Assembly (NCBI RefSeq): GCF_023955655.1
Contig: NZ_JAMXHT010000016.1
Location: forward strand, 1-32,557
Length of the DNA stretch: 32,557 bases
Source: Ralstonia soli
GTDB taxonomy: Bacteria > Pseudomonadota > Gammaproteobacteria > Burkholderiales > Burkholderiaceae
Reading direction: 5' to 3'
Made by a program: the position numbers and the translations under genes. The notes under the pieces are model-generated. The model saw only the letters and a list, made by a program, of their open reading frames with translations, ran no database searches and was not told where the DNA came from. Shown piece by piece: positions 1 through 16,231 of this stretch. The stretch's first letter is position 1, and the number at the start of each line of letters is the position of its first letter.

Positions 1-704
1 CGATCATCAAGGGTTCGGCCAAGCTGGCGCTGGAAGGCGACAAGGGCGAGCTGGGCGAAGTGGCCATCATGAACCTGGCCGACGCACTGGACACCTACAT
101 CCCGACGCCGGAGCGCGCTGTTGACGGCACGTTCCTGATGCCGGTGGAAGACGTGTTCTCGATCTCGGGTCGCGGCACCGTGGTGACCGGCCGTATCGAG
201 CGTGGCGTGATCAAGGTCGGCGAAGAAATCGAAATCGTCGGTATCGCCATGGATGGCGACAAGCCGAAGATCGACAAGACCACCTGCACGGGCGTGGAAA
301 TGTTCCGCAAGCTGCTGGACCAAGGTCAAGCAGGCGACAACGTCGGTATTCTGCTGCGCGGCACGAAGCGCGAAGACGTTCAGCGTGGTCAAGTGCTGGC
401 CAAGCCGGGCTCGATCAAGCCGCACACGGAATTCACGGGCGAGGTCTACATCCTGTCGAAGGACGAAGGCGGCCGTCACACCCCGTTCTTCAACAACTAT
501 CGCCCGCAGTTCTACTTCCGTACGACGGACGTGACTGGCTCGATCGCCCTGCCGGAAGGCAAGGAAATGGTCATGCCGGGTGACAACGTGTCGATCACCG
601 TCAAGCTGATCGCCCCGATCGCCATGGAAGAAGGCCTGCGCTTCGCTATCCGCGAAGGCGGCCGTACCGTGGGTGCTGGCGTCGTTGCCAAGATCCTGAA
701 GTAA
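1..704 (+). CDS. tuf: Elongation factor Tu, 3' part (5' end outside window)
   Basis: EF-Tu is the GTPase that carries aminoacyl-tRNA to the ribosomal A site. The reading frame is open from position 3 and encodes the last 233 residues, about residues 164 to the end of a roughly 396-residue protein. Visible features are the end of the G domain ([18 protein letters not shown]), domain 2 beginning at [21 protein letters not shown], and domain 3 with [23 protein letters not shown], ending in VAKILK. It lies just upstream of tRNA-Trp and secE-nusG, the usual place of the second tuf copy (often called tufB) in beta-proteobacteria. Another tuf copy begins at 32344 on the same strand. The two visible parts do not overlap, so their identity cannot be compared here. 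Confidence 0.98.
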   Translation, partial: IIKGSAKLALEGDKGELGEVAIMNLADALDTYIPTPERAVDGTFLMPVEDVFSISGRGTVVTGRIERGVIKVGEEIEIVGIAMDGDKPKIDKTTCTGVEMFRKLLDQGQAGDNVGILLRGTKREDVQRGQVLAKPGSIKPHTEFTGEVYILSKDEGGRHTPFFNNYRPQFYFRTTDVTGSIALPEGKEMVMPGDNVSITVKLIAPIAMEEGLRFAIREGGRTVGAGVVAKILK

Positions 705-720
705 ATGCTGTAACTCTTCC

Positions 721-743
721 GTGCGGCTGCCAACCGGCCGCAC
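721..743 (+). other. Hairpin after tuf stop codon
   Basis: GTGCGGC (721-727) pairs perfectly with GCCGCAC (737-743) around a 9-nt loop, 16 nt after the tuf stop. No T-run follows, so it is not a classical intrinsic terminator. It may protect the tuf 3' end or mark a processing point (inference). Confidence 0.5.
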
Positions 744-757
744 GTGAAGTGCCAGAG

Positions 758-793
758 TGGGGTTGACCAAAATGGCAACCCCAGTGCTGTTTT
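758..793 (+). terminator. Terminator-like hairpin directly before tRNA-Trp
   Basis: TGGGGTTG (758-765) pairs perfectly with CAACCCCA (776-783). CCA/TGG pairs inside the loop around AAA, and a short TGTTTT run (788-793) abuts the first base of the tRNA. The form is that of an intrinsic terminator or attenuator. With no clear promoter between it and the tRNA, partial read-through from tuf would be needed to express tRNA-Trp. The hairpin could alternatively help tRNA 5' processing. Confidence 0.5.
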
Positions 794-869
794 AGGGGTA
801 TAGCTCAACTGGCAGAGCGTCGGTCTCCAAAACCGAAGGTTGGGGGTTCGATTCCCTCTGCCCCTGCCA
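794..869 (+). tRNA. trnW: tRNA-Trp (anticodon CCA)
   Basis: This 76-nt cloverleaf decodes UGG. The acceptor strands AGGGGTA and TGCCCCT pair, with discriminator G866 and an encoded CCA end (867-869). The D arm (TAGCTC...GAGC) and T loop (GGTTCGATTCC) are canonical. The anticodon stem TCGGT/ACCGA (820-824/832-836) encloses loop CTCCAAA, with the anticodon CCA at 827-829. It lies between tuf and secE, a conserved arrangement in this group of bacteria. Confidence 0.98.
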
Positions 870-928
870 ATTCATCAGCCGCGTCGCGCAGGAAAACGCG
901 CCACGCGGCTTAGTCTCGTTTGGGAAAC

Positions 929-1309
929 ATGGCCAATCCGAACGTCGAAACCGTCAACACCGCCAGCGGCAAGTGGCTGCTGGTCGTGGCGTTCCTGCTG
1001 GTGGTCGCCGGGGTGATCGGTTTTTACCTGCTGGCGCAACAGCCGAGTTACGTCCGTGCAGCCTCGCTGCTCGGCGGGCTGGTGCTGGGTGCTGGTGCCG
1101 CACTGGTGTCTGCCCCGGGGCAGAGCTTCATCGAGTTCGCGCGCGAGTCGTACCGCGAAGTTCGCAAGGTGGTGTGGCCGACGCGCAAGGAAGCTGGTCA
1201 GATGACCGGTCTGGTATTTGCGTTCGTGGTGATCATGGCCTTGTTCCTGTGGTCTGCGGACAAGCTCATCGAGTGGGTGATCTTCTCGCTCGTGTTGGGC
1301 TGGAAATAA
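929..1309 (+). CDS. secE: Preprotein translocase subunit SecE
   Basis: SecE is the clamp-like inner-membrane subunit of the SecYEG protein-export channel. The 126-residue protein has the three-membrane-segment form seen in E. coli: hydrophobic stretches near residues 14-33, 40-60 and 93-120. Between the last two lies the conserved cytoplasmic amphipathic segment FARESYREVRKVVWPTRKE, the SecE signature. I chose ATG 929; an in-frame TTG at 920 would add three residues but has no better ribosome site. The gene follows tRNA-Trp and is 12 nt before nusG, the classic secE-nusG pair. Confidence 0.97.
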   Translation: MANPNVETVNTASGKWLLVVAFLLVVAGVIGFYLLAQQPSYVRAASLLGGLVLGAGAALVSAPGQSFIEFARESYREVRKVVWPTRKEAGQMTGLVFAFVVIMALFLWSADKLIEWVIFSLVLGWK

Positions 1310-1321
1310 TCGGGTGAAGCC

Positions 1322-1906
1322 ATGACGGATAACGTAGCGAACGATACGTCCACGGATTCGTCCGCGCCGGCCTCTAAGAAGCGCTGGTATATCGTGCATG
1401 CCTACTCGGGCATGGAAAAAAGCGTGCAACGCGCGCTGCAGGAGCGCATCGAGCGTGAGGGCCTGCAACATCTCTTCGGCGAGATTTTGGTGCCGTCGGA
1501 AGAGGTGATGGAGAGCAAGAACGGAACCAAGAAGGTGACCGAGCGTCGCCTTTTCCCCGGTTACGTTTTTGTCGAAATGGAAATGACGGATGTGACGTGG
1601 CACTTGGTGAAGAACACTCCCAAGGTGACCGGGTTTATCGGTGGTACAGCCAATAGGCCGGCACCGATGTCCAGCCGCGAAGTCGAAGGGATCAAGGCCC
1701 AGATTCAAGAAGGGGTCGAGAAGCCGCGTCCCAAGACGCTGTTCGAGGTGGGCGAGATGGTGCGCGTGAAGGAAGGCCCGTTCACCGATTTCAACGGCAA
1801 CGTTGAGGAAGTGAACTACGAGAAGTCGCGCTTGCGCGTTTCCGTGACCATCTTCGGGCGTGCAACGCCGGTCGAACTCGAGTTTGGTCAGGTCGAGAAG
1901 GTGTAA
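1322..1906 (+). CDS. nusG: Transcription antitermination factor NusG
   Basis: NusG binds RNA polymerase, suppresses pausing, and links it to Rho or to ribosomal protein S10. The 194-residue protein has the NGN domain (about 20-120) with [14 protein letters not shown] and [13 protein letters not shown], and a C-terminal KOW domain (about 140-194) with [16 protein letters not shown]. The N-terminal 18 residues are an acidic, Ser/Thr-rich extension without obvious structure. It follows secE by 12 nt and is followed by a 183-nt gap containing a strong hairpin before rplK. Confidence 0.98.
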   Translation: MTDNVANDTSTDSSAPASKKRWYIVHAYSGMEKSVQRALQERIEREGLQHLFGEILVPSEEVMESKNGTKKVTERRLFPGYVFVEMEMTDVTWHLVKNTPKVTGFIGGTANRPAPMSSREVEGIKAQIQEGVEKPRPKTLFEVGEMVRVKEGPFTDFNGNVEEVNYEKSRLRVSVTIFGRATPVELEFGQVEKV

Positions 1907-1913
1907 GAAATTC

Positions 1914-1939
1914 GGCGTGGCGGTGCAAGCCGCCGCGCC
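1914..1939 (+). other. Strong hairpin after nusG
   Basis: GGCGTGGCGG (1914-1923) pairs with CCGCCGCGCC (1930-1939) over 10 bp with one G-U, around a 6-nt loop, starting 7 nt after the nusG stop. A second, weaker stem (GTCC/GGAC within CGCC/GGCG) lies at 1943-1965. There is no T-run, so a processing or stability element, or part of the rplK leader, is likelier than a terminator. L1 is known to regulate rplK-rplA through the leader in E. coli; I could not identify an L1 site by eye. Nothing else is seen between 1966 and 2089. Confidence 0.5.
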
Positions 1940-2089
1940 AGTCGCCCGGTCCATTGGACTTGGCGGGCAACGGTGCGCAAATGACTGCGCGCCCGCGCCA
2001 ACAGAGGAGCGTCAGCCTCGCGCTGATGCGTTACCACTCAATAGGATTGCCGCAGTTGTCTTAGCTCGGCAGTCCGGATTGGAGTCAAG

Positions 2090-2521
2090 ATGGCCAAGAA
2101 AATTATTGGCTTTATCAAGCTGCAAATTCCGGCTGGTAAAGCAAATCCGTCCCCGCCCGTCGGCCCGGCCCTGGGTCAGCGCGGTCTGAACATCATGGAG
2201 TTCTGCAAGGCGTTCAACGCGCAGACTCAAGGTATGGAACCGGGCCTGCCGGTGCCGGTGGTGATCACCGCCTTTGCCGACAAGAGCTTCACCTTCGTGA
2301 TGAAGTCGCCGCCGGCGACCGTGCTCATCAAGAAGGCTGCCGGTATCCAGAAGGGTTCCGCCAAGCCGCACACCGACAAGGTCGGCAAGATCACCCGCGC
2401 CCAGGCTGAAGAAATCGCCAAGGCAAAGAACGCTGACCTGACCGCAGCTGATCTGGACGCCGCCGTGCGTACGATCGCCGGTAGCGCCCGTTCGATGGGT
2501 ATCACGGTGGAGGGCCTGTAA
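2090..2521 (+). CDS. rplK: 50S ribosomal protein L11
   Basis: L11 binds the GTPase-associated region of 23S rRNA together with the L10-L7/L12 stalk and is needed for the RelA stringent response in characterised bacteria. The 143-residue length is typical. The N-terminal domain has the proline-rich segment [20 protein letters not shown] (about residues 10-29), and the C-terminal rRNA-binding domain has [12 protein letters not shown]. It is separated from rplA by two bases, so the two are translationally coupled. Confidence 0.98.
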   Translation: MAKKIIGFIKLQIPAGKANPSPPVGPALGQRGLNIMEFCKAFNAQTQGMEPGLPVPVVITAFADKSFTFVMKSPPATVLIKKAAGIQKGSAKPHTDKVGKITRAQAEEIAKAKNADLTAADLDAAVRTIAGSARSMGITVEGL

Positions 2522-2523
2522 TC

Positions 2524-3219
2524 ATGGCAAAGATTTCGAAGCGCGTGGCCGCGAACAAGGCCAAGGTCGAGCGCACCAAGTTCTACCCGATCGACGAAGC
2601 CCTGAGTCTCGTTAAGGAATGCGCCAGCGCCAAGTTCGATGAGTCCATCGACGTGGCAGTGCAACTGGGCATCGATGCAAAGAAGTCGGACCAGGTGGTT
2701 CGTGGTTCGGTGGTGCTGCCTGCTGGTACCGGCAAGTCGGTGCGCGTGGCTGTGTTCGCCCAAGGCGACAAGGCTGAGCAAGCGAAGGCTGCTGGCGCCG
2801 AGATCGTCGGCATGGAAGACCTGGCCGAGCAGATCAAGGCCGGCAACATGGACTTCGACGTCGTGATCGCTTCGCCGGACACGATGCGCGTGGTCGGTAC
2901 GCTGGGTCAGATCCTGGGCCCGCGCGGCCTGATGCCGAACCCGAAGGTCGGCACTGTGACGCCGGACGTCGCCACGGCTGTGAAGAACGCCAAGGCGGGT
3001 CAGGTGCAATTCCGTGTCGACAAGGCCGGTATCATCCACGCCACCATCGGCCGCCGTTCGTTCGAACCGGCAGCGCTGAAGAGCAACCTGGCTGCGCTGC
3101 TGGACGCGCTGACCAAGGCCAAGCCGGCTTCGAGCAAGGGCGTGTACCTGCGCAAGGTCGCCGTCTCGTCGACGATGGGCGTGGGCGTGCGCGTGGACCA
3201 GTCCACGCTGGCTGCCTGA
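2524..3219 (+). CDS. rplA: 50S ribosomal protein L1
   Basis: L1 forms the mobile L1 stalk at the E site and in E. coli represses its own operon by binding the rplK leader. The 231-residue protein has normal length and the signatures [20 protein letters not shown] near the N-terminus and [18 protein letters not shown] in the middle. It begins 2 nt after rplK and ends at a terminator-like hairpin (3236-3276), consistent with rplK-rplA being one autoregulated unit. Confidence 0.98.
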   Translation: MAKISKRVAANKAKVERTKFYPIDEALSLVKECASAKFDESIDVAVQLGIDAKKSDQVVRGSVVLPAGTGKSVRVAVFAQGDKAEQAKAAGAEIVGMEDLAEQIKAGNMDFDVVIASPDTMRVVGTLGQILGPRGLMPNPKVGTVTPDVATAVKNAKAGQVQFRVDKAGIIHATIGRRSFEPAALKSNLAALLDALTKAKPASSKGVYLRKVAVSSTMGVGVRVDQSTLAA

Positions 3220-3235
3220 TCGTTCTCGATCATTC

Positions 3236-3276
3236 GCGCCGGGTGGCCCGATAACCATCCCGGCGCCAGCAGTTTT
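3236..3276 (+). terminator. Terminator or attenuator between rplA and rplJ
   Basis: GCGCCGGG (3236-3243) pairs perfectly with CCCGGCGC (3259-3266). TGG/CCA extends the stem after a one-base bulge, and TTTT (3273-3276) follows after six bases. The stem is strong but the T-tract is short and displaced, so partial termination is plausible. This would lower transcription into rplJL-rpoBC or separate it from rplKA. Confidence 0.6.
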
Positions 3277-3382
3277 CTCTCGCGAGGCTCCGGCCGCGCG
3301 GTCCCTTGAAGCTTGAGGGAAGGACTTTGGGCAGTGGCGGACGTTTGCGTAAGCAGGCCGATGCCGCTGGTTATCAAAGACC

Positions 3383-3594
3383 GTTGGCGGTGAAGGGCTC
3401 CTCGGGGCCAACACCTTAATCGCAGCACTTTCCGGTGACGGAGCTGGTGTTCAGCCAACGCAGATGGCGCCCCCGAAGGGAATGAGTGACTTTGGTATTG
3501 CCGAAGTGATTTGTGCCAATCGGACGCCGTACTTTTGGACTGACCGAGGTGACCGCAGTGACTGTGGAAGCCGAAGTCGTTTTGGAGCTTAACC
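3383..3594 (+). promoter_or_regulatory. Probable L10 leader (rplJ 5' UTR)
   Basis: The 375-nt gap between rplA and rplJ has no coding potential of its own. After the terminator it carries a paired element GTTGGC/GCCAAC (3383-3388/3407-3412) and further short inverted segments up to the ribosome site. In characterised bacteria the L10-(L12) complex binds this leader and represses rplJL. Position and length fit; I did not fit the consensus fold. It ends at GGAG (3584-3587), 7 nt before the GTG start of rplJ. Confidence 0.5.
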
Positions 3595-4101
3595 GTGGCA
3601 CTCAATCTCGAAGATAAGAAGGCCGTCGTGGCCGAGGTAACGGCGCAAGTCGCCAAGGCCTCGACCATCGTCGTTGCTGAATATCGCGGTATCACGGTTG
3701 GCGATCTGACCAAGCTGCGCGCGCAAGCGCGCCAGCAAGGCGTCTACCTGCGCGTTCTGAAGAACACGCTGGCACGCCGCGCTGTGGAAGGCACGCCGTT
3801 TGCCGAACTCGCCGAGCAACTGACCGGTCCGCTGATCTACGGTATTTCCGAAGACGCAGTGGCCCCGGCCAAGGTGCTGAACGATTTCGCCAAGGGCAAT
3901 GACAAGCTGAAGCTGCGTGCGGGTTCGTACGACGGCAAGGTGCTCGATGTCGACGGCGTAAAGGCCCTGGCAACGATCCCGAGCCGCGAAGAACTGCTCA
4001 GCAAGCTGCTGTTCGTCATGCAGGCACCGGTGTCGGGCTTTGCCCGCGCCCTGGGTGCCCTGGCTGCCAAGCAAGGCGAAGGCGAGGCCGCTGCAGCCTA
4101 A
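3595..4101 (+). CDS. rplJ: 50S ribosomal protein L10
   Basis: L10 anchors the L7/L12 dimers to the ribosome and forms the base of the factor-binding stalk. The 168-residue protein has the N-terminal rRNA-binding domain with [20 protein letters not shown] and [13 protein letters not shown], followed by a C-terminal helix that receives L7/L12. The start is GTG at 3595 with GGAG 7 nt upstream; translation begins M-A-L-N-L-E, as usual for the family. A 63-nt gap with its own ribosome site (GGAG, 4153-4156) separates it from rplL. Confidence 0.97.
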   Translation: MALNLEDKKAVVAEVTAQVAKASTIVVAEYRGITVGDLTKLRAQARQQGVYLRVLKNTLARRAVEGTPFAELAEQLTGPLIYGISEDAVAPAKVLNDFAKGNDKLKLRAGSYDGKVLDVDGVKALATIPSREELLSKLLFVMQAPVSGFARALGALAAKQGEGEAAAA

Positions 4102-4164
4102 TCGGCTGCGGTACCCCGTACAGATCGCACGATCGATACCGAATCACATTCTGGAGTTATTCAA

Positions 4165-4542
4165 ATGGCAATCACCAAAGACGACATCCTGGAAGCCGTT
4201 GGCGCGATGTCCGTGATGGAACTGAACGACCTGGTCAAGGCGTTCGAAGAGAAGTTTGGCGTGTCGGCAGCTGCTGTTGCAGTGGCTGGCCCGGCTGCCG
4301 GCGGCGCTGGCGCTGCTGCTGCTGAAGAGCAAACCGAATTCACCGTGACGCTGAAGAGCGCCGGCGCGAACAAGGTTGGCGTCATCAAGGCCGTGCGTGA
4401 AATCACCGGCCTGGGCCTGAAGGAAGCCAAGGACCTGGTCGATGGCGCACCGAAGCCCGTGAAGGAAGGCGTCGACAAGAAGACCGCCGACGAGCTGGTG
4501 AAGAAGCTGGTGGAAGCCGGCGCGGAAGCCGAAGCCAAGTAA
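4165..4542 (+). CDS. rplL: 50S ribosomal protein L7/L12
   Basis: L7/L12 is the multi-copy stalk protein that recruits and stimulates the translation GTPases. The 125-residue protein has the N-terminal dimerisation domain (1-33), an Ala/Gly-rich hinge (about 36-54) and a C-terminal factor-binding domain with [20 protein letters not shown], ending EAGAEAEAK. The separate ribosome site ahead of it allows the excess synthesis over L10 known for this protein. A hairpin pair and attenuator follow before rpoB. Confidence 0.98.
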   Translation: MAITKDDILEAVGAMSVMELNDLVKAFEEKFGVSAAAVAVAGPAAGGAGAAAAEEQTEFTVTLKSAGANKVGVIKAVREITGLGLKEAKDLVDGAPKPVKEGVDKKTADELVKKLVEAGAEAEAK

Positions 4543-4551
4543 GTGCAGGTC

Positions 4552-4575
4552 TCGCGTGCCGTACTCGGTACGCGA
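4552..4575 (+). other. Hairpin after rplL, possible RNase III-type site
   Basis: Ten base pairs (4552-4561 with 4566-4575, one G-U) close a TACT tetraloop 9 nt after the rplL stop. In E. coli the rplL-rpoB gap contains an RNase III site; this hairpin is in the equivalent place, but its role here is inference. Confidence 0.5.
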
Positions 4576-4578
4576 TAG

Positions 4579-4616
4579 AGGCTGGCAAAGGGAGATTTCC
4601 CGGCGCCAGCCTTTTT
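4579..4616 (+). terminator. Branched attenuator between rplL and rpoB
   Basis: AGGCTGGC (4579-4586) pairs perfectly with GCCAGCCT (4605-4612). The loop holds a small inner hairpin GGGA/TCCC (4590-4601). TTTTT (4612-4616) follows at once. This is the form of an intrinsic terminator. In E. coli a partial terminator here makes rpoBC expression a fraction of ribosomal protein expression; the same is likely. Confidence 0.75.
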
Positions 4617-5003
4617 GCGCTTGTGGGATCGGTTGTTGAGCGATCCTGCGATCACGCAATAAGTGTTTTTGAAGTCTCTTTCGCCGGATTGACCGGCAGC
4701 CGGCCAGGACAAGGCCAGCAGAGGCCAAACATCAGTGGCACACTAGGCAGTTCGCAGTCCGCTGATGTTTGTCTTCTGAACCGACTGCAGAAGGCAAGTT
4801 TGGTCGGGTACTCCCCCGTCCGTAGCATGCGCTCCATGGGCGCATGTGCGGGCGGCGCGCGCAGTACCGTCAGCCAGAGGTTGGTAGCGGCCAACCGCCA
4901 AATCCCGTCACCAGTCGCTGAACACCTCAAGTGCCAGGCGTACTCATCGCCCTGAGTCCGGCCTTAAGTCCGTCGCGCGCACTTGCGATGATTCGGAGAT
5001 CCC
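4617..5003 (+). promoter_or_regulatory. Long structured rpoB leader, no gene
   Basis: These 387 nt contain no credible gene. They carry a 10-bp perfect inverted repeat CAAACATCAG/CTGATGTTTG (4726-4735/4762-4771) with a 26-nt loop, and a hairpin ATGCGC/GCGCAT (4827-4832/4840-4845) extendable by two pairs. A poor promoter-like pair (TTGAGC near 4636, ATAAGT about 17 nt on) is not convincing. GGAGA at 4995-4999 is the rpoB ribosome site. Confidence 0.4.
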
Positions 5004-9110
<4,107 letters not shown>

Positions 9111-9124
9111 GCGCCCGTGCGATG

Positions 9125-9153
9125 GGAGCGCAGCGGCAGCATCGCTGCGCTCC
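9125..9153 (+). other. Perfect 11-bp hairpin between rpoB and rpoC
   Basis: GGAGCGCAGCG (9125-9135) pairs without mismatch with CGCTGCGCTCC (9143-9153) around a 7-nt loop, 14 nt after the rpoB stop. The following sequence has no T-run. A transcript-stability or processing element is the likeliest role. Confidence 0.6.
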
Positions 9154-9243
9154 GGTAACAGCAGCAGCCATTGACGAAGATTTAGGGTCGGTGCATTGGG
9201 GCAGTAACCCCAGCGCGCCAGCCTCAAACTCAAGGAGTTTGGA

Positions 9244-13479
<4,236 letters not shown>

Positions 13480-13506
13480 AGTTAGGCAGCGTCCTTCGCA
13501 TCAAAG

Positions 13507-13538
13507 CCCGGCCCCTTTGCGGGGGCCGGGTTTTTTTT
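13507..13538 (+). terminator. Intrinsic terminator after rpoC
   Basis: CCCGGCCCC (13507-13515) pairs perfectly with GGGGCCGGG (13522-13530) around a 6-nt loop, followed by eight T (13531-13538). This is a textbook Rho-independent terminator. It isolates the rpoBC unit from the macroglobulin operon downstream. Confidence 0.95.
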
Positions 13539-13621
13539 CGCCCGTTGCACGGGGCCGCCGGCACCGCAGCGTTTAATTCTGATTTTCTCCAAACGTTAAC
13601 CCGCCTTAACATGCCAACCGC

Positions 13622-13691
13622 TATGATCGCGCGGTTATAGACCGGCAATTTCTGAATTGTCGGCTCCCTCTCCAGTCTTGCCGACGATTCC
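13622..13691 (+). promoter_or_regulatory. Leader of the macroglobulin operon with two exclusive hairpins
   Basis: Stem A pairs CCGGCAATT (13642-13650) with AATTGTCGG (13655-13663) around TCTG (one G-U). Stem B pairs GTCGGC (13659-13664) with GCCGAC (13680-13685). They share 13659-13663, so only one can form. No Shine-Dalgarno sequence is evident before ATG 13692. A TATGAT hexamer at 13622-13627 could be a -10 element, but no good -35 is visible. The switch-like reading is inference. Confidence 0.4.
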
Positions 13692-15530
13692 ATGAAGCTC
13701 ACACGCAAGCAGATCGCCGTTGGTGCGGTCGCCCTGGTGGTTGCTGGTGTCGCGGTGGTGCAGATGGTCTGGCACCCCTTCCACCTGTTCGGCCGCACGC
13801 GTGCCCTGCACGCCCGCCAGGTCCAGCTCGACCTCACGTACCCCGATGCCCTGATCGACAGCCAGAGCCTGTCGCAGCTGCCGCGTGACGTGCTGCGCGT
13901 GCCGTTGCTGCGCGACGTGCTGACCGAAGATTTCGTCGCCTACTACGAGGGCAACGAAGACCGCCTTTCGGTGGCCGGCGCGCTGCGTCGTCTCGCCTAC
14001 GAGCAGAAGCTGGACCTCGCTGAGACCGTGCTCAAGCACGTATTCGACGAGCCCGCCCGCGTGATGTTGTGGCGCGGCCCCGACGACAAGCTGCGCTATT
14101 GGGTGCTCTCGATGCAGCGCAACGGCCTGGCCAAGGCGCTGGAAGCCGTTGCCACCGTCGCCACGAGTGACACGCAGCTCACCAAGGTTGCCGATGCGCT
14201 GGGCGATTCCGGCGCGCCGGTCTACGCGCTGCGGTTGTCGGCCACGCGCTCCATCCTGATCGCCAGCAAGGGCGACCGGCTGATCGCGTTGTCGGAGCCG
14301 GGCATCCTGCTGGACAAGGACGGCAAGCCTATCTCGAAGCAGGCCAGCGCGCTCGCCGCACTGCTGTCGGACGACGCCGGCAAGCGCAACGTGCAAGGCA
14401 ATGCCTATGCGCTGCCGACCGAAGAGACCACGGGCCACCACGTTGTGGTGAGTGCCAACTATCTGTCGTTTGGTTATCAGCAGTACTTCCCTGGAATCGA
14501 GGCATTGCGCTTCGATTTTGGCGCAGGGGCTTCGGGCAATGGCTGGCGGAGCGCCGCACTCATCGATCCGGCGCGCCTGTCCGGCAAGTGGGATAACGCC
14601 GCGTTGTGGCACGCCTTGCCCGCGGACCCCGCTGCCTGCGCGACCTTGCCGGTTGACTGGAAGGCGGCCGGCACGCTGCTGCGCAATGTGGCAGGCGATG
14701 CCAAGGAGGTGACCGAAGCCGCCGCGCATGTTGGCGATGCGTTTGCCGGCCCGGCTGCCGCGTGCTGGTATGGCAAATCGTCGCTGGTGGCGCCGTTGTT
14801 CGTCGCCAGGTTGTCTTCGCCCTCACAAGCCGAAGCGGTGAAGCCGGCGCTGGGCGCGCTGTTCGGCCAGATCGTCGGCTCCTATGAAGCCAAGGCGCAG
14901 ACCGATGACAAAGCCGGTGCATACAAGCGCCTACCCGTGACGACCAAGCAAGGGCCGGCCAATGCCACGCTGTGGCAGCGCCCGGTGAGCGCGCGCTACG
15001 GCACGGCGCAGTCGGCCGGCACGCCGTTTGCCGCGCAACTCTCGTCGGACCGCTACTTCCCGGTCACGCTGGCGATTACGGGCGATGTGGTGGTGTTCTC
15101 GCCCGACGCGCGCCTCGTTGACGACGCGCTGGCGGTGCTCGCGAAACGCTTCCCCGCCGTGGCCGACAGCCTGCCGCGCGACAAGACCGAGCGCATCGTG
15201 TTGACGATGACGCCCGCATCGCTCGCGCCGCTCGTGCGCCGCGAAGCTGGCGCCGCGCTGCCCGCCGATCAGGAGGCCGTGTTCCTGAACGCCGCGCAGA
15301 CGCACCTGTTCCCCAAACTCACGGCATTGGCGCGGTATGCGCCGGTGTCGTTGGCGCTGGAGGGCGGCGTGCCGTCCGCGCGCGGGTGGGTACCGGTGAC
15401 GTGGCTGTCGAGCGGTCGCGGTCTGTCGGCCGGCGGCGATGGGGTGCTGCCGGCACCGGCCACGCTTGCCGAAGCGCCGGCCACCGAGGCGGCCGTTCCC
15501 GTTCCCGCGAACAACACCAGCACACAATGA
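13692..15530 (+). CDS. DUF2138 protein (YfaA/MagB-type) of macroglobulin operon
   Basis: This 612-residue protein of unknown molecular function is recognised as DUF2138 by its place at the head of a DUF1175/macroglobulin/DUF2300/DUF2135 set and by general sequence character. A single hydrophobic segment (about residues 9-27, after MKLTRKQ) is an uncleaved signal anchor, placing most of the protein in the periplasm. The body has no catalytic motif I recognise. The C-terminal 40 residues are Ala/Pro/Thr-rich and probably flexible. In P. aeruginosa the operon's MagA, MagB and MagF are reported to form an inner-membrane complex with the macroglobulin MagD; I equate this protein with MagB by domain order only. 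The stop overlaps the next start as ATGA. Confidence 0.8.
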   Translation: MKLTRKQIAVGAVALVVAGVAVVQMVWHPFHLFGRTRALHARQVQLDLTYPDALIDSQSLSQLPRDVLRVPLLRDVLTEDFVAYYEGNEDRLSVAGALRRLAYEQKLDLAETVLKHVFDEPARVMLWRGPDDKLRYWVLSMQRNGLAKALEAVATVATSDTQLTKVADALGDSGAPVYALRLSATRSILIASKGDRLIALSEPGILLDKDGKPISKQASALAALLSDDAGKRNVQGNAYALPTEETTGHHVVVSANYLSFGYQQYFPGIEALRFDFGAGASGNGWRSAALIDPARLSGKWDNAALWHALPADPAACATLPVDWKAAGTLLRNVAGDAKEVTEAAAHVGDAFAGPAAACWYGKSSLVAPLFVARLSSPSQAEAVKPALGALFGQIVGSYEAKAQTDDKAGAYKRLPVTTKQGPANATLWQRPVSARYGTAQSAGTPFAAQLSSDRYFPVTLAITGDVVVFSPDARLVDDALAVLAKRFPAVADSLPRDKTERIVLTMTPASLAPLVRREAGAALPADQEAVFLNAAQTHLFPKLTALARYAPVSLALEGGVPSARGWVPVTWLSSGRGLSAGGDGVLPAPATLAEAPATEAAVPVPANNTSTQ

Positions 15531-16231
15531 CGCCGCGCGCCCTGGCCGCTGCGCCGAGTCGACGCCGTTGGCTGGCGGCGGCCGGCGCTTACCTGCTCGT
15601 CCCGAAGGCCTATGCCTTGTCGGGCTGGGCGGACGCCGCACCGGCCGACCCTGATGCGCTCACGCCGGATCAATCGAGCGTGTTCCGCGCGTGGTTCGTG
15701 CGCATCGTCAACGAGCAGCTGCGCCAGGGCCCGACGCCGCGCTGGACGCACCGCGACTGCGCCGGCCTCGTGCGCTTCGCCGCCGGTGAGGCGCTGCGCA
15801 CGCACGATGCCCGCTGGCTGCGCGCCAACGGCATGCGCGATGCGGAATCCGCACGCCAACTGCCGCCCGAGCTGAACCTCACGCCGGCCCAGCGCACGCT
15901 TACGCAGCGGTGGGCACGCATTGATGGCAGCACCGGCGCCTACGTCTCTGCGCTCGGGCTCATCCAGCAGAACAGCCGCTTTGTCGCCCGCGACGTCAAC
16001 CAGGCGCTCCCCGGCGATCTGCTCTTCTTCGATCAAGGCGACGACCAGCATCTGATGATCTGGATGGATCGCTACATCGCTTACCACACCGGTACCGTCA
16101 CCCGCGGCGACAACGGCCTGCGCGCGGTCCCGGTCTCTGAACTGATGCAATGGAAAGACTCGCGCTGGCAGCCGCAGGGCGGCAACCCCAACTTCATCGG
16201 CGTGTTTCGTCTGGCCTTTTTGACACGGTAG
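15527..16231 (+). CDS. DUF1175 (YfaT/MagC-type), NlpC/P60-like exported protein
   Basis: This 234-residue protein overlaps the previous stop by 4 nt (ATGA), so ATG 15527 is preferred over an upstream in-frame start at 15386. The N-terminus has [10 protein letters not shown] (11-20) then a hydrophobic stretch ending AYA, a secretion signal with a twin-arginine look. The body has D77-C78-A-G-L-V, then GDLLFF (163-168), H175 in HLMIWM and H187 in AYHTG. This is the order of NlpC/P60 cysteine peptidases: DCSGLV, then GDLVFF, then a His in the following strand. I recall that MagC of P. aeruginosa was described as NlpC/P60-like. Whether it cleaves peptidoglycan here is inference. The macroglobulin gene starts 8 nt later. 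Confidence 0.85.
   Translation: MTPRALAAAPSRRRWLAAAGAYLLVPKAYALSGWADAAPADPDALTPDQSSVFRAWFVRIVNEQLRQGPTPRWTHRDCAGLVRFAAGEALRTHDARWLRANGMRDAESARQLPPELNLTPAQRTLTQRWARIDGSTGAYVSALGLIQQNSRFVARDVNQALPGDLLFFDQGDDQHLMIWMDRYIAYHTGTVTRGDNGLRAVPVSELMQWKDSRWQPQGGNPNFIGVFRLAFLTR

Noticed and set aside
4623-4955. Small plus-strand open frame in the rplL-rpoB gap
   Set aside because: No ribosome site, atypical composition, and it spans the structured leader stems.
15386-15526. Upstream in-frame start for DUF1175
   Set aside because: It lies wholly inside DUF2138 coding sequence; the ATGA overlap at 15527 and the signal sequence fit better.
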